DNA from: Acestrorhynchus altus
Lineage: Eukaryota; Chordata; Actinopteri; Characiformes; Acestrorhynchidae
DNA: 64,000 nucleotides
Direction: 5' to 3'
Assembly (NCBI GenBank): GCA_034509495.1
Contig: CM067507.1
Coordinates: forward strand, 27,394,385 to 27,458,384
In this document: positions 23,380-64,000 of the stretch, in pieces
How the letters are laid out: the number at the start of each line of letters is the position of its first letter
How positions within the stretch are numbered: position 1 is the stretch's first letter
Translations under genes and position numbers: made by a program
Notes under the pieces: model-generated
Told to the model about the DNA's origin: nothing
Seen by the model: only the letters and a program-made list of their open reading frames with translations
Databases searched by the model: none

Positions 23380-23518
23380 TATGGGTGCAGTTTGATTGTT
23401 CAGTTCACAGATTCATGATTAAAAGACAATATCAGCAGAAATATGGAAATGATGTGTTTTCACAGCTGTAAGAGAAATTTAATAGATTAACAGTAAAATT
23501 CTTCACATTTCCTGTAGT

Positions 23519-63908
<40,390 letters not shown>

Positions 63909-64000
63909 CTAAAGGGACAAGCCGATAAGATATGCAATAAAAATCCTCTTAAAACATCTACAACCATAAGACCTTTGGCCCTTAGGCCACATTTTTAAGT

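Overview
The window is vertebrate nuclear DNA, almost certainly from a teleost fish. Genes are split into many short exons with GT-AG introns, microsatellites are dense, and the transposon remnants (Tc1-like, L2/CR1-like LINE, Ty3/gypsy, hAT-like MITEs) are typical of fish. Some repeat families resemble ones I associate with otophysan fishes (characins, catfishes, knifefishes), but that placement is weak. Exons were joined by hand, requiring compatible splice phases and similarity to the human proteins as remembered; no alignment was run.

Layout. 1-7140 has no recognisable coding gene; it holds tandem repeats and a CpG-rich GC-box region (about 1560-2320). 7269-13239 (+) is ndrg1, 14 coding exons, 373 aa. 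16122-20887 (-) is ccn4 (wisp1), 5 coding exons, 358 aa, convergent with ndrg1. 23519-63908 (-) is the 3' part of thyroglobulin (tg): 40 exons that fit one by one to human exons 9-48; the 5' exons lie beyond the right edge. Inside tg intron 41, on the opposite strand, is sla (Src-like adaptor), 30345-34779 (+), 7 coding exons, 263 aa. The order ndrg1 / ccn4 / tg with nested sla, and all relative orientations, match the human 8q24 block.

The four genes do not form one pathway. Thyroglobulin is the secreted scaffold for thyroid hormone; Sla is a myristoylated SH3-SH2 adaptor that dampens receptor signalling in lymphocytes; Ccn4 is a secreted Wnt-responsive matricellular protein; Ndrg1 is a cytoplasmic stress-responsive protein with an inactive alpha/beta-hydrolase fold. 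Their interest is architectural: a very old nested and syntenic block.

The most unusual signals are in tg introns. A LINE fills nearly all of intron 38 right up to the exon 38 donor. The exon 23 donor sits inside a (GTGA)7 array. Several other splice sites lie within about 15-40 nt of long microsatellites. A roughly 95-bp segment is shared by introns 19 and 23. Intron 22 carries a Ty3/gypsy relic in which a protease-like part directly precedes an integrase part.
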